Source: JBFMDU01 sp034431935
Lineage (GTDB): Bacteria > Chloroflexota > Dehalococcoidia > GIF9 > JBFMDU01
Reading direction: 5' to 3'
NCBI GenBank assembly: GCA_034431935.1
Contig: DAOUCU010000042.1
Coordinates: 1-40,917, forward strand
DNA: 40,917 nucleotides
The notes beneath the pieces were generated by a model, which searched no databases, had not been told where the DNA came from, and saw only the letters and a list, made by a program, of their open reading frames with translations. This document shows, piece by piece, positions 15,884-23,851 of the stretch (within the stretch, counting starts at the first letter, position 1; the number at the start of each line of letters is the position of its first letter). The position numbers and the translations under genes were made by a program.

Positions 15884-16033
15884 CTACGCCTCCTCGGGAA
15901 ACTCTGACGACTTTTTGCCCTTCTTCCGCGCCACCTCGACCTCAACCGGCATGGTCATAATTGACGTCACCGGCTTCGCCTCGCCCTTTTTCGGCTTCTT
16001 TTTCTCTCGCCACTGGATGTCTCTCGAACCCAT
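15884..16033 (-). CDS. Uncharacterised 49-residue basic protein
   Basis: A reading frame of 49 codons, too short for many ORF callers. It begins at ATG 16033 with AGAGGTG about 8 nt upstream and a plausible promoter 20-50 bp further up. The product starts MGSRDIQWREKKKPKKGE and has two lysine-rich patches with a hydrophobic middle (TSIMTMPVEVEVA). It ends 20 bases before the longer start of the MoaD-like gene, whose only strong SD-like site (15889-15895) lies inside its last codons, so the two may be coupled. I do not recognise the family. The low-complexity basic sequence may suggest RNA, DNA or protein-partner binding, but this is speculation. Confidence 0.6.
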   Translation of the reverse strand: MGSRDIQWREKKKPKKGEAKPVTSIMTMPVEVEVARKKGKKSSEFPEEA

Positions 16034-16053
16034 AATCATCACCTCTTAAACCT

Positions 16054-16083
16054 AGTTTAGCAATCTCCACACGCCCTTGTAAA
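16054..16083 (-). promoter_or_regulatory. Promoter of the small-protein/MoaD-like/acylphosphatase unit
   Basis: On the minus strand TTTACA (16083-16078), an 18-bp spacer and TAAACT (16059-16054). The start would be near 16047, only about 14 nt before the small gene. Confidence 0.4.
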
Positions 16084-16107
16084 GCTAAGCCCAGCGCCAC
16101 AGGACAA

Positions 16108-16116
16108 TGCTATAAT
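16108..16116 (+). promoter_or_regulatory. Extended -10 promoter of the CCA-adding enzyme gene
   Basis: TGC-TATAAT with a perfect -10 (16111-16116). No -35 is evident, as is common for extended -10 promoters. The leader would be about 14 nt and contains GGAG 9 nt before the ATG at 16137. Confidence 0.45.
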
Positions 16117-16136
16117 CCACAACGGAGCGCTAGGTC

Positions 16137-17390
16137 ATGCTACCCACACTCTTCAGGGAAACCCAGCGGCTACTGCCGCCGTACCTTTCATCCATAATCA
16201 GTCTGGCCGCGGTTCAGGCTCAACAGCTCGGTTTCAGACTTTACCTGGTCGGCGGTGTTGTCCGCGACCTCATGCTGGGTCGGCCTACCATAGACATCGA
16301 TTTGGTCGTGGACGGAGACGCTCTGGCCCTGGCACAAAGGCTGGCTAATACCAGCCATGCCAGACTGACCAGCCATGCCCGTTTCAGCACTGCCAGGCTC
16401 AGCTATCCGGCTTTCACACTGGACCTGGCCATGGCGCGAAAAGAGACCTACCAGCGTCCCGGCGCATTGCCCGCAGTCCGACCCGGAAGCATCGAGGAAG
16501 ACCTATTTCGCCGCGACTTCACCATAAACGCCATGGCTATCAGCTTGAACCCCGGCTCAGACGGAAAACTGATTGACCCGTATGGTGGCAAACCTGACCT
16601 GGAGGCCGGCGTCATCCGCATTCTCCATCCCGACAGCTTTAGCGATGATGCCACGCGTATCTGGCGCGCCATCCGCTACGAACAGCGGCTGGACTTTCGC
16701 ATGGAACGCACTACCCTGCACTGCCTGCGCCGCAGTCTGGGCATGATAGATACTATCAGCGCCGACCGTCTCCGCCATGAAATTGACCGTGTGCTCAAGG
16801 AAGAGCTACCGGAGAAGACACTACAGCGAGCCTGGCGGCTTGGCGTCCTTCAAAAACTCCATCCATCACTGAAGGCTGACCGCTGGCTCACCGCAAAATA
16901 CCGCCTGGCACGGCAGACCTTCAACACCAACATTCTGAAGACCGTCTATCTGGCATTACTGGCCTGCCGGCTTGACCCCGAAGAGTGTGACGCGTTCCTA
17001 TCACGGCTCAACTTCGCATCGTCAGTCGCACGTGTACTCCGGGACACCGTACAATTGTACCAACGATGCCCGAATATTCCGGCGAAGGGTCTCAAACCAA
17101 GCCGCATCCACGAACTGGTCAGCAGCTACGATGTTACTGCCGTCAACGCCATGACTCTAGCCACCGGCTCGGCCACCATGCGCAAGAGGCTTCGTCTCTA
17201 TCTTGACCGCCTGCGCCGTGTCCGGGTATCACTCAGCGGACGGGACCTCCAGGCGCTCGGCGTACCGGCCGGCCCGCCCGTCGGCATCATGCTCCACCAG
17301 TTGCTGGCAGCAAGGTTAGACGGTAAGCTCAAAAGCCGCAGGGATGAAGAGAACTACGTACGCCGTCGGCTCGCCGGGCTTACCAGCTGA
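16137..17390 (+). CDS. cca: tRNA nucleotidyltransferase / poly(A) polymerase family (CCA-adding type)
   Basis: Class II nucleotidyltransferase that adds or repairs the tRNA 3' CCA end, or part of it. The 417 residues start with a helix, then the catalytic fold LVGGVVRDLMLGRPTIDIDL with the paired Asp residues at about 53 and 55. FRRDFTINAMA is at about 124-134 and the DPYGG strand plus RAIRYEQRLDFR neck helices follow near 150-190. The C-terminal half is less typical and helical. Without comparison it cannot be decided whether it adds CCA, only A, or CC. It is a single gene with its own promoter, convergent with the DinG-like helicase gene. Confidence 0.9.
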   Translation: MLPTLFRETQRLLPPYLSSIISLAAVQAQQLGFRLYLVGGVVRDLMLGRPTIDIDLVVDGDALALAQRLANTSHARLTSHARFSTARLSYPAFTLDLAMARKETYQRPGALPAVRPGSIEEDLFRRDFTINAMAISLNPGSDGKLIDPYGGKPDLEAGVIRILHPDSFSDDATRIWRAIRYEQRLDFRMERTTLHCLRRSLGMIDTISADRLRHEIDRVLKEELPEKTLQRAWRLGVLQKLHPSLKADRWLTAKYRLARQTFNTNILKTVYLALLACRLDPEECDAFLSRLNFASSVARVLRDTVQLYQRCPNIPAKGLKPSRIHELVSSYDVTAVNAMTLATGSATMRKRLRLYLDRLRRVRVSLSGRDLQALGVPAGPPVGIMLHQLLAARLDGKLKSRRDEENYVRRRLAGLTS

Positions 17391-17428
17391 CCGACCGCCC
17401 ACCTCATTTCAGGCACAGCAAAGCAGTC

Positions 17429-19546
17429 TCACAACCACTCAGTCACAATCCCCGGAAGGTCACCAAGCTTGCACCGCCTCATGTTGCACGGCGGCAGGGC
17501 CGTCAAAAAAGCGGCTCCGTAAGCTCTTTGATGAATGCGGCGGTCAAGGACCACCACCACCCCTCGGTCGCTCTTGCTCCGAATAAGCCGCCCGAAGCCC
17601 TGCTTAAACCTCAACACCGCCAGCGGGACCGAGTACTCTGTGAACGGATGTTCATATTGCTCCGCTCTCGCAGCCAAAATCGGGTCCACCGGCACCCCGA
17701 ACGGTAAACGCACGATGACTAGTACGCTGAGCGCATCCCCGACAACGTCAATCCCTTCCCAGAGCGAGGCGGCTCCGAGCAGTACCGCCCTGGGGTTCAT
17801 TCGAAACTCCGCCAGCACCTGCTCCGGCGCACCATCCATACCCTGCCCAAGCACCACTATCCCCAGCTTCTCCAGAGGGCCTTTGATAGCCGTATGTGTT
17901 TTTCTCAGCGCCTGGTGCGAAGTAAAAAGCGCCAGCATACGGCCTTCCGTAATCGGTGCCAGCGTCGCCAGCGCCCGTTCCACGGCATCCTGATAGCCAA
18001 AAGCGCCCGGCGCCGGCAGATCGTCAGGCAGACAGACCAGCGCCGCCGACATATAGTCGAACGGTGAGACCAGCGTCAACTCGCTATCTGGAAGGAACCC
18101 CAACCGCTTATTGACGAAGTTAAATGAACCGCCGCTGGACAATGTAGCGCTGGTCAACACCACCGCCTCCTTCTGGGAAAACAGGCCCTTTTCCAGCAGG
18201 CTCGACACGTCAAGCGGTGCGGCGTGTAGGGACGCCCCCGACACATTTTCAAGCCTTCGAGGATGTCCACGCAACAGGCCCGCCAAAACGCCGGTCGGGG
18301 TACTGGCCCAATACACAAGGTCCCCATCCGGGCTGGTCACAGCTGAAGATAGTCTCTCACACACCTGACGGCTGTGTTCCATCGCCGACATAAGGCCCAG
18401 ACGGATATCGTCAATCTCTTCCCCCATTACAAGCCCCTCAAGCCCGTTATGTACCTTATTCAGCGCCGTTTGCAGACCGTCCAGCACCACGCTGAGATTA
18501 TCCCAGCCAACTAGGACTTCTCGCCAGGCGTCACCGGAACGCACTTCACTGTCGAGACGCAGTGTTCGCTCATAAACTTCCCCGCGCTCGGCGAGGCGGT
18601 CAACCAACGCTGCTACCGAATTAAAGAAGACCGCCGAATGCGCGACAGCTTCACCACAACGCTGGCCGAGGTTCTCTAACAGGCCGTAAAGGTCCTGTCT
18701 TCGCTGAGGAGCCAAACGCCCTGGCCTCAAGGCACGCTGCAGCGCCGCCAACTCCTGCTCCACATCTCCCACCAACTCCCCAATACTGCGGCTCGAAACT
18801 TCCCATCCAAATTGCTGGGTGGCTACATCTTCAAGATGATGTGCCTCGTCGATGATGACATGCCTGAAGTGCGGCAATAATTGATTGCCCGATGCGGCGT
18901 CCGCCAGAAGGAGGGCGTGGTTAACGACCACAATATTCGCCCCTTTGGCCCGGGAGCGCGCACGCAACAGGAAACAGCGGCCCTGCTGGTGAAACTTGCA
19001 GCTCTCGCCCAGACACTCTCCCTCCTGAGCGCAGATGCGGCCCCACAACCCATTCTGCCGGCCCCGGAGTCCGAGCTCCGAACCATCGCCAGTTTCGGTT
19101 GTTGAAAGCCAGCCGGCAATACGCGACACGAGTTCCAACCCGCCGTCCAGCCCGGGTAGAGCATGCCGATACAATTGCCACCGCCGCAAACAAATGTAGT
19201 TGCCGCGGCCCTTCAGAGTCGCCGCGCGGAAGGTTTCAGGCAGAGAAAGCACCTTCGTCAGGTCGGGGATATCTTTACCAATCAACTGTTCCTGAAGGTT
19301 GATGGTGTTGGTGGAAACCACCACCGGCATCCCTGCGCCGAGGCTAAAATAAATAGCAGGAATCAGGTAGGCCATGGACTTACCGGTCCCGGTGCCGGCC
19401 TCAACAATTAGCCTCTCTCCCCCGTTGAAGGCATACGCCACCGCCTCCAGCATCTTTACCTGCGAAGGCCGGTGCTCGAAAGACGGTAGTACCCTTTCAA
19501 GCAAGCCTCCCGGAGACAGTAAAGAAACCAGCCACGGCACATCCAT
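17429..19546 (-). CDS. dinG: DinG/XPD-like ATP-dependent DNA helicase
   Basis: Superfamily 2 Fe-S helicase thought to act 5'-3' on damaged or structured DNA. The 705 residues carry Walker A EAGTGTGKS (about 49-57), a four-Cys Fe-S cluster segment (CAQEGECLGESCKFHQQGRC, about 174-193), the Walker B DEAHH near 232, and helicase C-terminal motifs FTSHQALRKTH, SLWEGIDVVGD and QGFGRLIRSKSDRG. ATG 19546 was chosen because the frame continues upstream only into the previous gene; an upstream start at 19669 would overlap it by 62 bases. It is last in the leftward block headed by the SRP RNA. No exonuclease domain is fused to it, unlike the Gram-positive DinG form. Confidence 0.92.
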   Translation of the reverse strand: MDVPWLVSLLSPGGLLERVLPSFEHRPSQVKMLEAVAYAFNGGERLIVEAGTGTGKSMAYLIPAIYFSLGAGMPVVVSTNTINLQEQLIGKDIPDLTKVLSLPETFRAATLKGRGNYICLRRWQLYRHALPGLDGGLELVSRIAGWLSTTETGDGSELGLRGRQNGLWGRICAQEGECLGESCKFHQQGRCFLLRARSRAKGANIVVVNHALLLADAASGNQLLPHFRHVIIDEAHHLEDVATQQFGWEVSSRSIGELVGDVEQELAALQRALRPGRLAPQRRQDLYGLLENLGQRCGEAVAHSAVFFNSVAALVDRLAERGEVYERTLRLDSEVRSGDAWREVLVGWDNLSVVLDGLQTALNKVHNGLEGLVMGEEIDDIRLGLMSAMEHSRQVCERLSSAVTSPDGDLVYWASTPTGVLAGLLRGHPRRLENVSGASLHAAPLDVSSLLEKGLFSQKEAVVLTSATLSSGGSFNFVNKRLGFLPDSELTLVSPFDYMSAALVCLPDDLPAPGAFGYQDAVERALATLAPITEGRMLALFTSHQALRKTHTAIKGPLEKLGIVVLGQGMDGAPEQVLAEFRMNPRAVLLGAASLWEGIDVVGDALSVLVIVRLPFGVPVDPILAARAEQYEHPFTEYSVPLAVLRFKQGFGRLIRSKSDRGVVVVLDRRIHQRAYGAAFLTALPPCNMRRCKLGDLPGIVTEWL

Positions 19547-19607
19547 CGGCAGAGATGCCTGCTCCGGGGGCCTGTCGATAGAACTCGGTGTCAAGGTCAG
19601 TAACTTT

Positions 19608-20219
19608 CTACTGGAACCACTGTGGGAAGATAAGCCGGACAATACTGGCACCGGCGTATATCTCGACAAACGACCGCGGCAGGCGGCCCAGCCAGGTAGC
19701 CAGAAGGAACCGAAACACGGGAATCTTCAAGCCACCACCGACCAGCCCCACGATATCGAAGACGACCAGCGGTACACAGGCAAAGAGCGTAATTATCCAC
19801 CACCCGTGACGCTTGACCCATCGCGTCGCCAGTTCATAGCCGCGCATATGCTCAGCAGCAATAAGGCGCGTTCCGACCCGACCCGCCAGATAGCCGCTCA
19901 TCTCACCGATGCTACTGCCAGCACTTGTAACCACCGCCACAATTACCGGGTTCCATTGGGTGGCCAGAGCGATGATTACGGCGATACCGGGCGCCGGGAT
20001 TACGATAGTCGCGCTGTTGAGAAGTGCGATAACGAAGACCGCCGCGTACACAAATGGAGCAAACCTTTGCACGCTGTCCGGTGAGGCCTTCAAAAACATT
20101 TCGACCTGCCGGATAAGAAATACGATGAAAATACTCAGGAGAATCATAGCGATTCCCCAGAGGACGGTTTCTATGATGCGTTTCCGGTTCTCCCGGAGAC
20201 GCGCCATCGGTGAACTCAT
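19608..20219 (-). CDS. VTT-domain (SNARE-associated/DedA-like) inner-membrane protein
   Basis: A 203-residue integral membrane protein. After a short basic N-terminus there is one membrane segment (about 17-37), then a paired re-entrant region SATIVIPAPGIAVIIALATQWNP (about 68-90), SAGSSIGEMSGYLAGRVG (about 99-116) and two further hydrophobic stretches. This order matches the VTT/DedA-type superfamily, which includes lipid-handling membrane proteins. The substrate is unknown. The ATG overlaps the ispE stop by 4 bases (ATGA), and the helicase gene follows after 61 bp. Confidence 0.82.
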   Translation of the reverse strand: MSSPMARLRENRKRIIETVLWGIAMILLSIFIVFLIRQVEMFLKASPDSVQRFAPFVYAAVFVIALLNSATIVIPAPGIAVIIALATQWNPVIVAVVTSAGSSIGEMSGYLAGRVGTRLIAAEHMRGYELATRWVKRHGWWIITLFACVPLVVFDIVGLVGGGLKIPVFRFLLATWLGRLPRSFVEIYAGASIVRLIFPQWFQ

Positions 20220-21109
20220 GGCCGTCCTCCGGCCGTTCCTTGCTCTGGAACGGCATCTTTCCGGCCAAGCAAGCTAACCGCCACCGCCTCTATACCCTGG
20301 CTTCTAAGCCGCCCGGCCACCGTCTCAGCCGCTGCCTCCGTAGCCTGGAGCGAAAACAGCGCCGGGCCGGAACCGCACAAATGCACACGACCACCCGAAA
20401 TTTTTTCAAACTCCCGCCAGACATCAGACAGGCCCGCGAATAACTCCCGCGCCGCTTTCTCAAAAGCATTGACCAGCATATCCGGCCTTACCGGCCCACC
20501 GTCAACCAGCCGGCGCTGGACCGCCTGTGTCCTGCCGCCATCGCTGAAATCTGCCGGCCTCAGTGCCTCGTACATACGCTTCGTCTTCCCCGGCATATCC
20601 GCGGCAGCGGGAAATGCTAATACGATCCACTCCTGAGGTGACTCAGGAATCGGAATTACCCGCTCGCCCCTTCCCTCAACCAGACAGGTGCCACCATAAA
20701 GAAAGAAGGGGACGTCGCTCCCGAGGTGCAACCCTAACTCCACGAGCTGGCCAATTGACCTGTCGAGCCGCCACAGGCGGTTCAGGCCGATAAGACACGC
20801 CGCGGCGTCACTACTCCCACCACCAAGCCCCATGCCCCAGGGAATCCGCTTCCTCAGTAATATCCTGGCTGCGGGCTTAACGCCCACTGCCTCGGCCAGC
20901 AATCGTACCGCCCTGACCACCAGATTGTCCGGCCCGCGGAGGGCTTCAGCCGTGCAGTCAAACCGCAGTTCATCGGCTGGCGCAAATTCGAGGGTATCAC
21001 AAAGGTCGATCGTTTGGATTATGCTTCGGATTTCGTGATAGCCATCAGCACGTTTACCCAGGACTTCCAGGGCGAGGTTCACTTTGGCCGGTGCGCGAAC
21101 TGTCAACAT
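20216..21109 (-). CDS. ispE: 4-diphosphocytidyl-2-C-methyl-D-erythritol kinase IspE
   Basis: GHMP-family kinase of the non-mevalonate (MEP) isoprenoid pathway. The 297 residues start VRAPAKVNLALEVLGKRADGYHEI, typical of IspE, with the ATP-binding glycine loop PWGMGLGGGSSDAA at about 90-103 and the LGSDVPFFLYGGTCLVEGRGE segment at about 129-149. The first 56 bases overlap the end of rsmA in another frame, so translation is linked to the methyltransferase gene. Its presence shows the organism uses the MEP route, as expected for most bacteria. Confidence 0.96.
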   Translation of the reverse strand: MLTVRAPAKVNLALEVLGKRADGYHEIRSIIQTIDLCDTLEFAPADELRFDCTAEALRGPDNLVVRAVRLLAEAVGVKPAARILLRKRIPWGMGLGGGSSDAAACLIGLNRLWRLDRSIGQLVELGLHLGSDVPFFLYGGTCLVEGRGERVIPIPESPQEWIVLAFPAAADMPGKTKRMYEALRPADFSDGGRTQAVQRRLVDGGPVRPDMLVNAFEKAARELFAGLSDVWREFEKISGGRVHLCGSGPALFSLQATEAAAETVAGRLRSQGIEAVAVSLLGRKDAVPEQGTAGGRP

Positions 21110-22001
21110 GCTGGGAAAGCCTCTCGGATATTATAGCCCATTCCTTGAGCGTCAGGGTCTCCGCCCGCCGCTTCGGGTCAATACCTGATTTTTCAAGCGT
21201 TTCCACCACCATGCCCGGCGGTAGTCCCAGCCCGTGAGCCAGAGGATTGTGGAGCTGTTTCCTCCGCGCGCTGAGTCCGGCTTTGACCACGCGGAAAAAC
21301 ATATCCACATCCGCAACCGCTACCGGCGGTCGGTCGTACACATCCAGTCTGAGGATGACCGAATCCACCTTCGGCGCCGGATAGAAGGCTCGCGCCGGTA
21401 CTTTCCTCACTATCTTCGGCCGCGCGTAGAACTGGACAGCAACGCCAAGCAGGCTCATATCGCCTGCTCCTGCAGCGATTGACTCTCCGACCTCTCTCTG
21501 CACCATGACCACCATCAAACGCGGCTTCCAGCGCGCCTCGAGAAAGTGCCTGATTGCAGGAGAAGTTATGTAGTAAGGTAAATTGGCCACCACCTTGTAC
21601 CCGGTAGCCTCAACCTGCGTTTGATACTCCCCAAGGAGCGCCTCCGGTGTCATGCTCATAATATCCCCGTTGACCACAGTCACGTTCGGCCGGTCCCCGA
21701 GCTCGACTCTCAGACCCTCAGCCAGACCCCTGTCCAACTCGACCGCCACCACACCGCCCGCCGCGGCGGAAAGTTCCCTGGTGAGCATCCCCAGTCCGGG
21801 GCCAACCTCAACCACCACATCCCCCTCCGAAAGCTCGGCGGCGGTTATGATATCCCGGAGCACAGTACGGTCAATAAGGAAGTTCTGCCCGAACCCCTTC
21901 TGCACCCTCAGCCCGAGCTCCTCGAGCCGTGCTCTTACCTGCGCAGTTGGGCTGGTACGCACCGGCATTTCAGTCGTCGAAACCTGTTTGATGTTTGGCA
22001 T
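21054..22001 (-). CDS. rsmA: 16S rRNA dimethyladenosine methyltransferase RsmA (KsgA)
   Basis: SAM-dependent enzyme dimethylating two adjacent adenosines near the 3' end of 16S rRNA during 30S assembly. In 315 residues it shows GFGQNFLID at about 37-45, the SAM-binding VEVGPGLGMLTREL (about 64-77), and the catalytic NLPYYITSP (about 139-147). ARAFYPAPKVDS near 204 and a C-terminal helical domain with RRKQLHN follow. The N-terminal ATG at 22001 has no good SD site; an alternative ATG at 21968 would remove 11 residues. It follows the SRP RNA on the same strand, and ispE overlaps its end by 56 bases. Confidence 0.96.
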   Translation of the reverse strand: MPNIKQVSTTEMPVRTSPTAQVRARLEELGLRVQKGFGQNFLIDRTVLRDIITAAELSEGDVVVEVGPGLGMLTRELSAAAGGVVAVELDRGLAEGLRVELGDRPNVTVVNGDIMSMTPEALLGEYQTQVEATGYKVVANLPYYITSPAIRHFLEARWKPRLMVVMVQREVGESIAAGAGDMSLLGVAVQFYARPKIVRKVPARAFYPAPKVDSVILRLDVYDRPPVAVADVDMFFRVVKAGLSARRKQLHNPLAHGLGLPPGMVVETLEKSGIDPKRRAETLTLKEWAIISERLSQHVDSSRTGQSEPRPGSPG

Positions 22002-22014
22002 CTGGCACCCGGCA

Positions 22015-22060
22015 GTTAGATATCTGACAATTGCTCGTGAATCGGTGTTAGAAATCTGGC
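22015..22060. repeat. Two imperfect direct copies of a 14-mer
   Basis: GTTAGATATCTGAC (22015-22028) and GTTAGAAATCTGGC (22047-22060) match at 12 of 14 positions, 32 bp apart, between rsmA and the SRP RNA. A related ATCTGGCACC lies at 22000-22009. They may be remains of a decayed repeat or chance. Confidence 0.3.
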
Positions 22061-22151
22061 GTCTGGTTCGGAGAAGACAGGGGCGGAGCAGGTTGGGTCG
22101 TGCACCGCCTGTCGAATCCGTCCCCCCAGCTTGCCGCCGCCAGCCGGCTCA

Positions 22152-22248
22152 GACCAGGTAACCCTGCGGCACCCAGAGGACACTGCTTACCACTGCTTCC
22201 TTCCGGACCTGATGGGGTTCACAGCTCTCTGCCGCGCAGGACCCGGCC
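22152..22248 (-). ncRNA. ffs: Signal recognition particle RNA (small bacterial 4.5S type)
   Basis: The minus strand holds the invariant apical domain GGTCCGGAAGGAAGCAG and its partners: GAACCCC on the 5' side and GGTAAGCAG on the 3' side. The outer arms pair well: GGCCGGGT at the 5' end (22248-22241) with ACCTGGTC at the 3' end (22159-22152), and CCTGCGCGGCA with TGCCGCAGG. About 97 nt is the size of the short SRP RNA without an Alu domain. Exact ends may be a few bases wider. No clear terminator or promoter was found; the upstream spacer (22249-22395) contains the small palindrome CCGCTATAGCGG at 22309-22320 and the hairpin GTCCT/AGGAC near 22272-22284. Confidence 0.95.
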
Positions 22249-22395
22249 TTCAACGCCGCTTAACAACAGCAGTCCTAAAAGGACAGACCCTCGAGCCGGA
22301 TTTCAACCCCGCTATAGCGGATTTCGGGTACAGGGCACCGCTAACTCCCCATCTAGCACGACCCACCCAATGTTACTTGCGAGACAGTCACCCCG

Positions 22396-23634
22396 TCAAT
22401 AGTGCTCCCCGTATTCCACTGTCAGGCTCTGGTGAAGCCCGAACCTGGGAAGGCGTTTCTCTCGTTTGTAACCCTCCCACAATTCAATCCACGCTGTGTT
22501 TGTGGGATCAATTCTTATCCCCTTGGACTCCGCCTGCCTGATTACTTCGGGGTAACCCTTCACATAGGCATCAACCATGGCAAGGTTCACCGCCTGCCGC
22601 CGGTCGTGGTCCGGAGTCCAAAGCCCTCTCTCTTTTAAGAACCTGATGGTGCCATCATGGACCGGCAAACAGGTGGTCTTGAGACACTCCATGACATTAA
22701 CAATATCCATGAACTCGTTGGAATCAAAACTCGTCTTATAGCGTTCGAAGTTGCTGTCAAGCCATTTCACCAGATGGTAAATCAGCTCCGGGTCACTGGC
22801 GGCATGTGTTACCTCGGAAGTGTAACCCACGGTACCCCAGTGCCCGCGGGCTTCCGGAACACCACTCAGTATCGGGCCAAAACAATACGAAGGGTCAACA
22901 AGGCGGAATCTTTTGGCACCTTCCGGGTCCAGGTCAGAGTTGAGGTCAAGAAAGCGTATCCCATGAGGGGCCGCGGCGGCTTCGTATATAGCCGCTGAGA
23001 CGGGGAAGCAGAACATAATATCGGCACGTCCTTCAGCCACCGCCCGTGCACAGCCGTCATAGCTACCGGCATTGACCCACACTATCTGGTCATGGGGCAA
23101 TTGAATCCAGTCGGCTATCGCCTTGGGTACTTTAAGTACTGTCGGCTGCATCGACCACACTGCCCAGCGTATGCCCGGCTTGATGTCGTATATGGTCTTG
23201 ATTGGAGAGTCGCCGCGGACAAAGATACCGGAGTTGGCAAGAGCGTGCGTCCATACGAACCTCATCGGGAAAGGCCCCCCGTCTTTCACGGCATGACCCT
23301 CAACAGCTTCAATAACGTTCCCTGTTTCCCGTTTGCCGCCGTTGGTCAGAAGTGCTCGGCGGTCCTGCACGCTCTTGAAGCGCTGTACGCTACTCTCTTC
23401 CGGTACAACTCTGACCCTGCTACCAGTATCGCTCTCAAGCAGGCTGGCCCAGCTGACGTACTTTGCCAGGCCGCTGCTTCCGGCGGACGAGAATACCATT
23501 TGGGCGGGCCACCGCCAGCCGCCGGAATCGGATGTGCCCTTCGACGTACAGCCGGAAATCAGCATTAGACTCAGGACAACGGCCGGCACCAGACTCAAGA
23601 GCATTTTCTGCTTTCCCATTTTTCCCTCTGTCAT
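22396..23634 (-). CDS. TAXI-family TRAP solute-binding lipoprotein
   Basis: A 412-residue secreted protein. The N-terminal signal ends in the lipobox LISGC (Cys about 29), so it is predicted to be a lipoprotein. The mature part resembles the TAXI branch of TRAP binding proteins: FSSAGSSGLAKYVSWASLL near 48-66, GIFVRGDSPIKTIYDIKPG near 135-153, and a late HDGTIRFLKERGLWTPDH near 340. The usual fused 4TM-12TM TRAP permease is not next to it, so the partner must be elsewhere. ATG 23634 and ATG 23619 are both possible; GAGGGA lies very close to the second. A promoter (23695-23723) serves this gene. Confidence 0.82.
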   Translation of the reverse strand: MTEGKMGKQKMLLSLVPAVVLSLMLISGCTSKGTSDSGGWRWPAQMVFSSAGSSGLAKYVSWASLLESDTGSRVRVVPEESSVQRFKSVQDRRALLTNGGKRETGNVIEAVEGHAVKDGGPFPMRFVWTHALANSGIFVRGDSPIKTIYDIKPGIRWAVWSMQPTVLKVPKAIADWIQLPHDQIVWVNAGSYDGCARAVAEGRADIMFCFPVSAAIYEAAAAPHGIRFLDLNSDLDPEGAKRFRLVDPSYCFGPILSGVPEARGHWGTVGYTSEVTHAASDPELIYHLVKWLDSNFERYKTSFDSNEFMDIVNVMECLKTTCLPVHDGTIRFLKERGLWTPDHDRRQAVNLAMVDAYVKGYPEVIRQAESKGIRIDPTNTAWIELWEGYKREKRLPRFGLHQSLTVEYGEHY

Positions 23635-23694
23635 TACCTGCGATAGTCCCTATTCCCATACGGTAACCAATCGTCGGCTGACACATCTCCTCAC

Positions 23695-23723
23695 AATCTA
23701 TCATCCGCGCACAAAGGCGTCAA
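23695..23723 (-). promoter_or_regulatory. Promoter of the TAXI binding-protein gene
   Basis: On the minus strand TTGACG (23723-23718), 17 bp, then TAGATT (23700-23695). The leader would be about 55 nt. Confidence 0.45.
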
Positions 23724-23774
23724 ACACCACGCCGCCAAAGACACCAAAGTTACGGCACCGCCGGAATAACGTTG

Positions 23775-23804
23775 TTGCCAGGTGCCGGCGGCAGCGTCTA
23801 CAAT
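23775..23804 (+). promoter_or_regulatory. Promoter of the cyclophilin gene
   Basis: TTGCCA (23775-23780), an 18-bp spacer and TACAAT (23799-23804), each one mismatch from consensus. The start would be near 23811, about 41 nt before the ATG at 23852. Confidence 0.6.
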
Positions 23805-23851
23805 ACCAGACCAACTATATCCTGCCGCACCGCGGCGGCCGAGGAGGCAAC

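Noticed and set aside
22249..22395. Possible tRNA next to the SRP RNA (T-loop-like GGTTGAAATCC on the minus strand)
   Set aside because: No acceptor stem, anticodon arm or correct T-arm pairing could be drawn.
23333..23851. Upstream extension of the cyclophilin frame
   Set aside because: The extension lies antisense to the TAXI gene and has no signal peptide; the ATG at 23852 has an SD site, a promoter and a lipobox.
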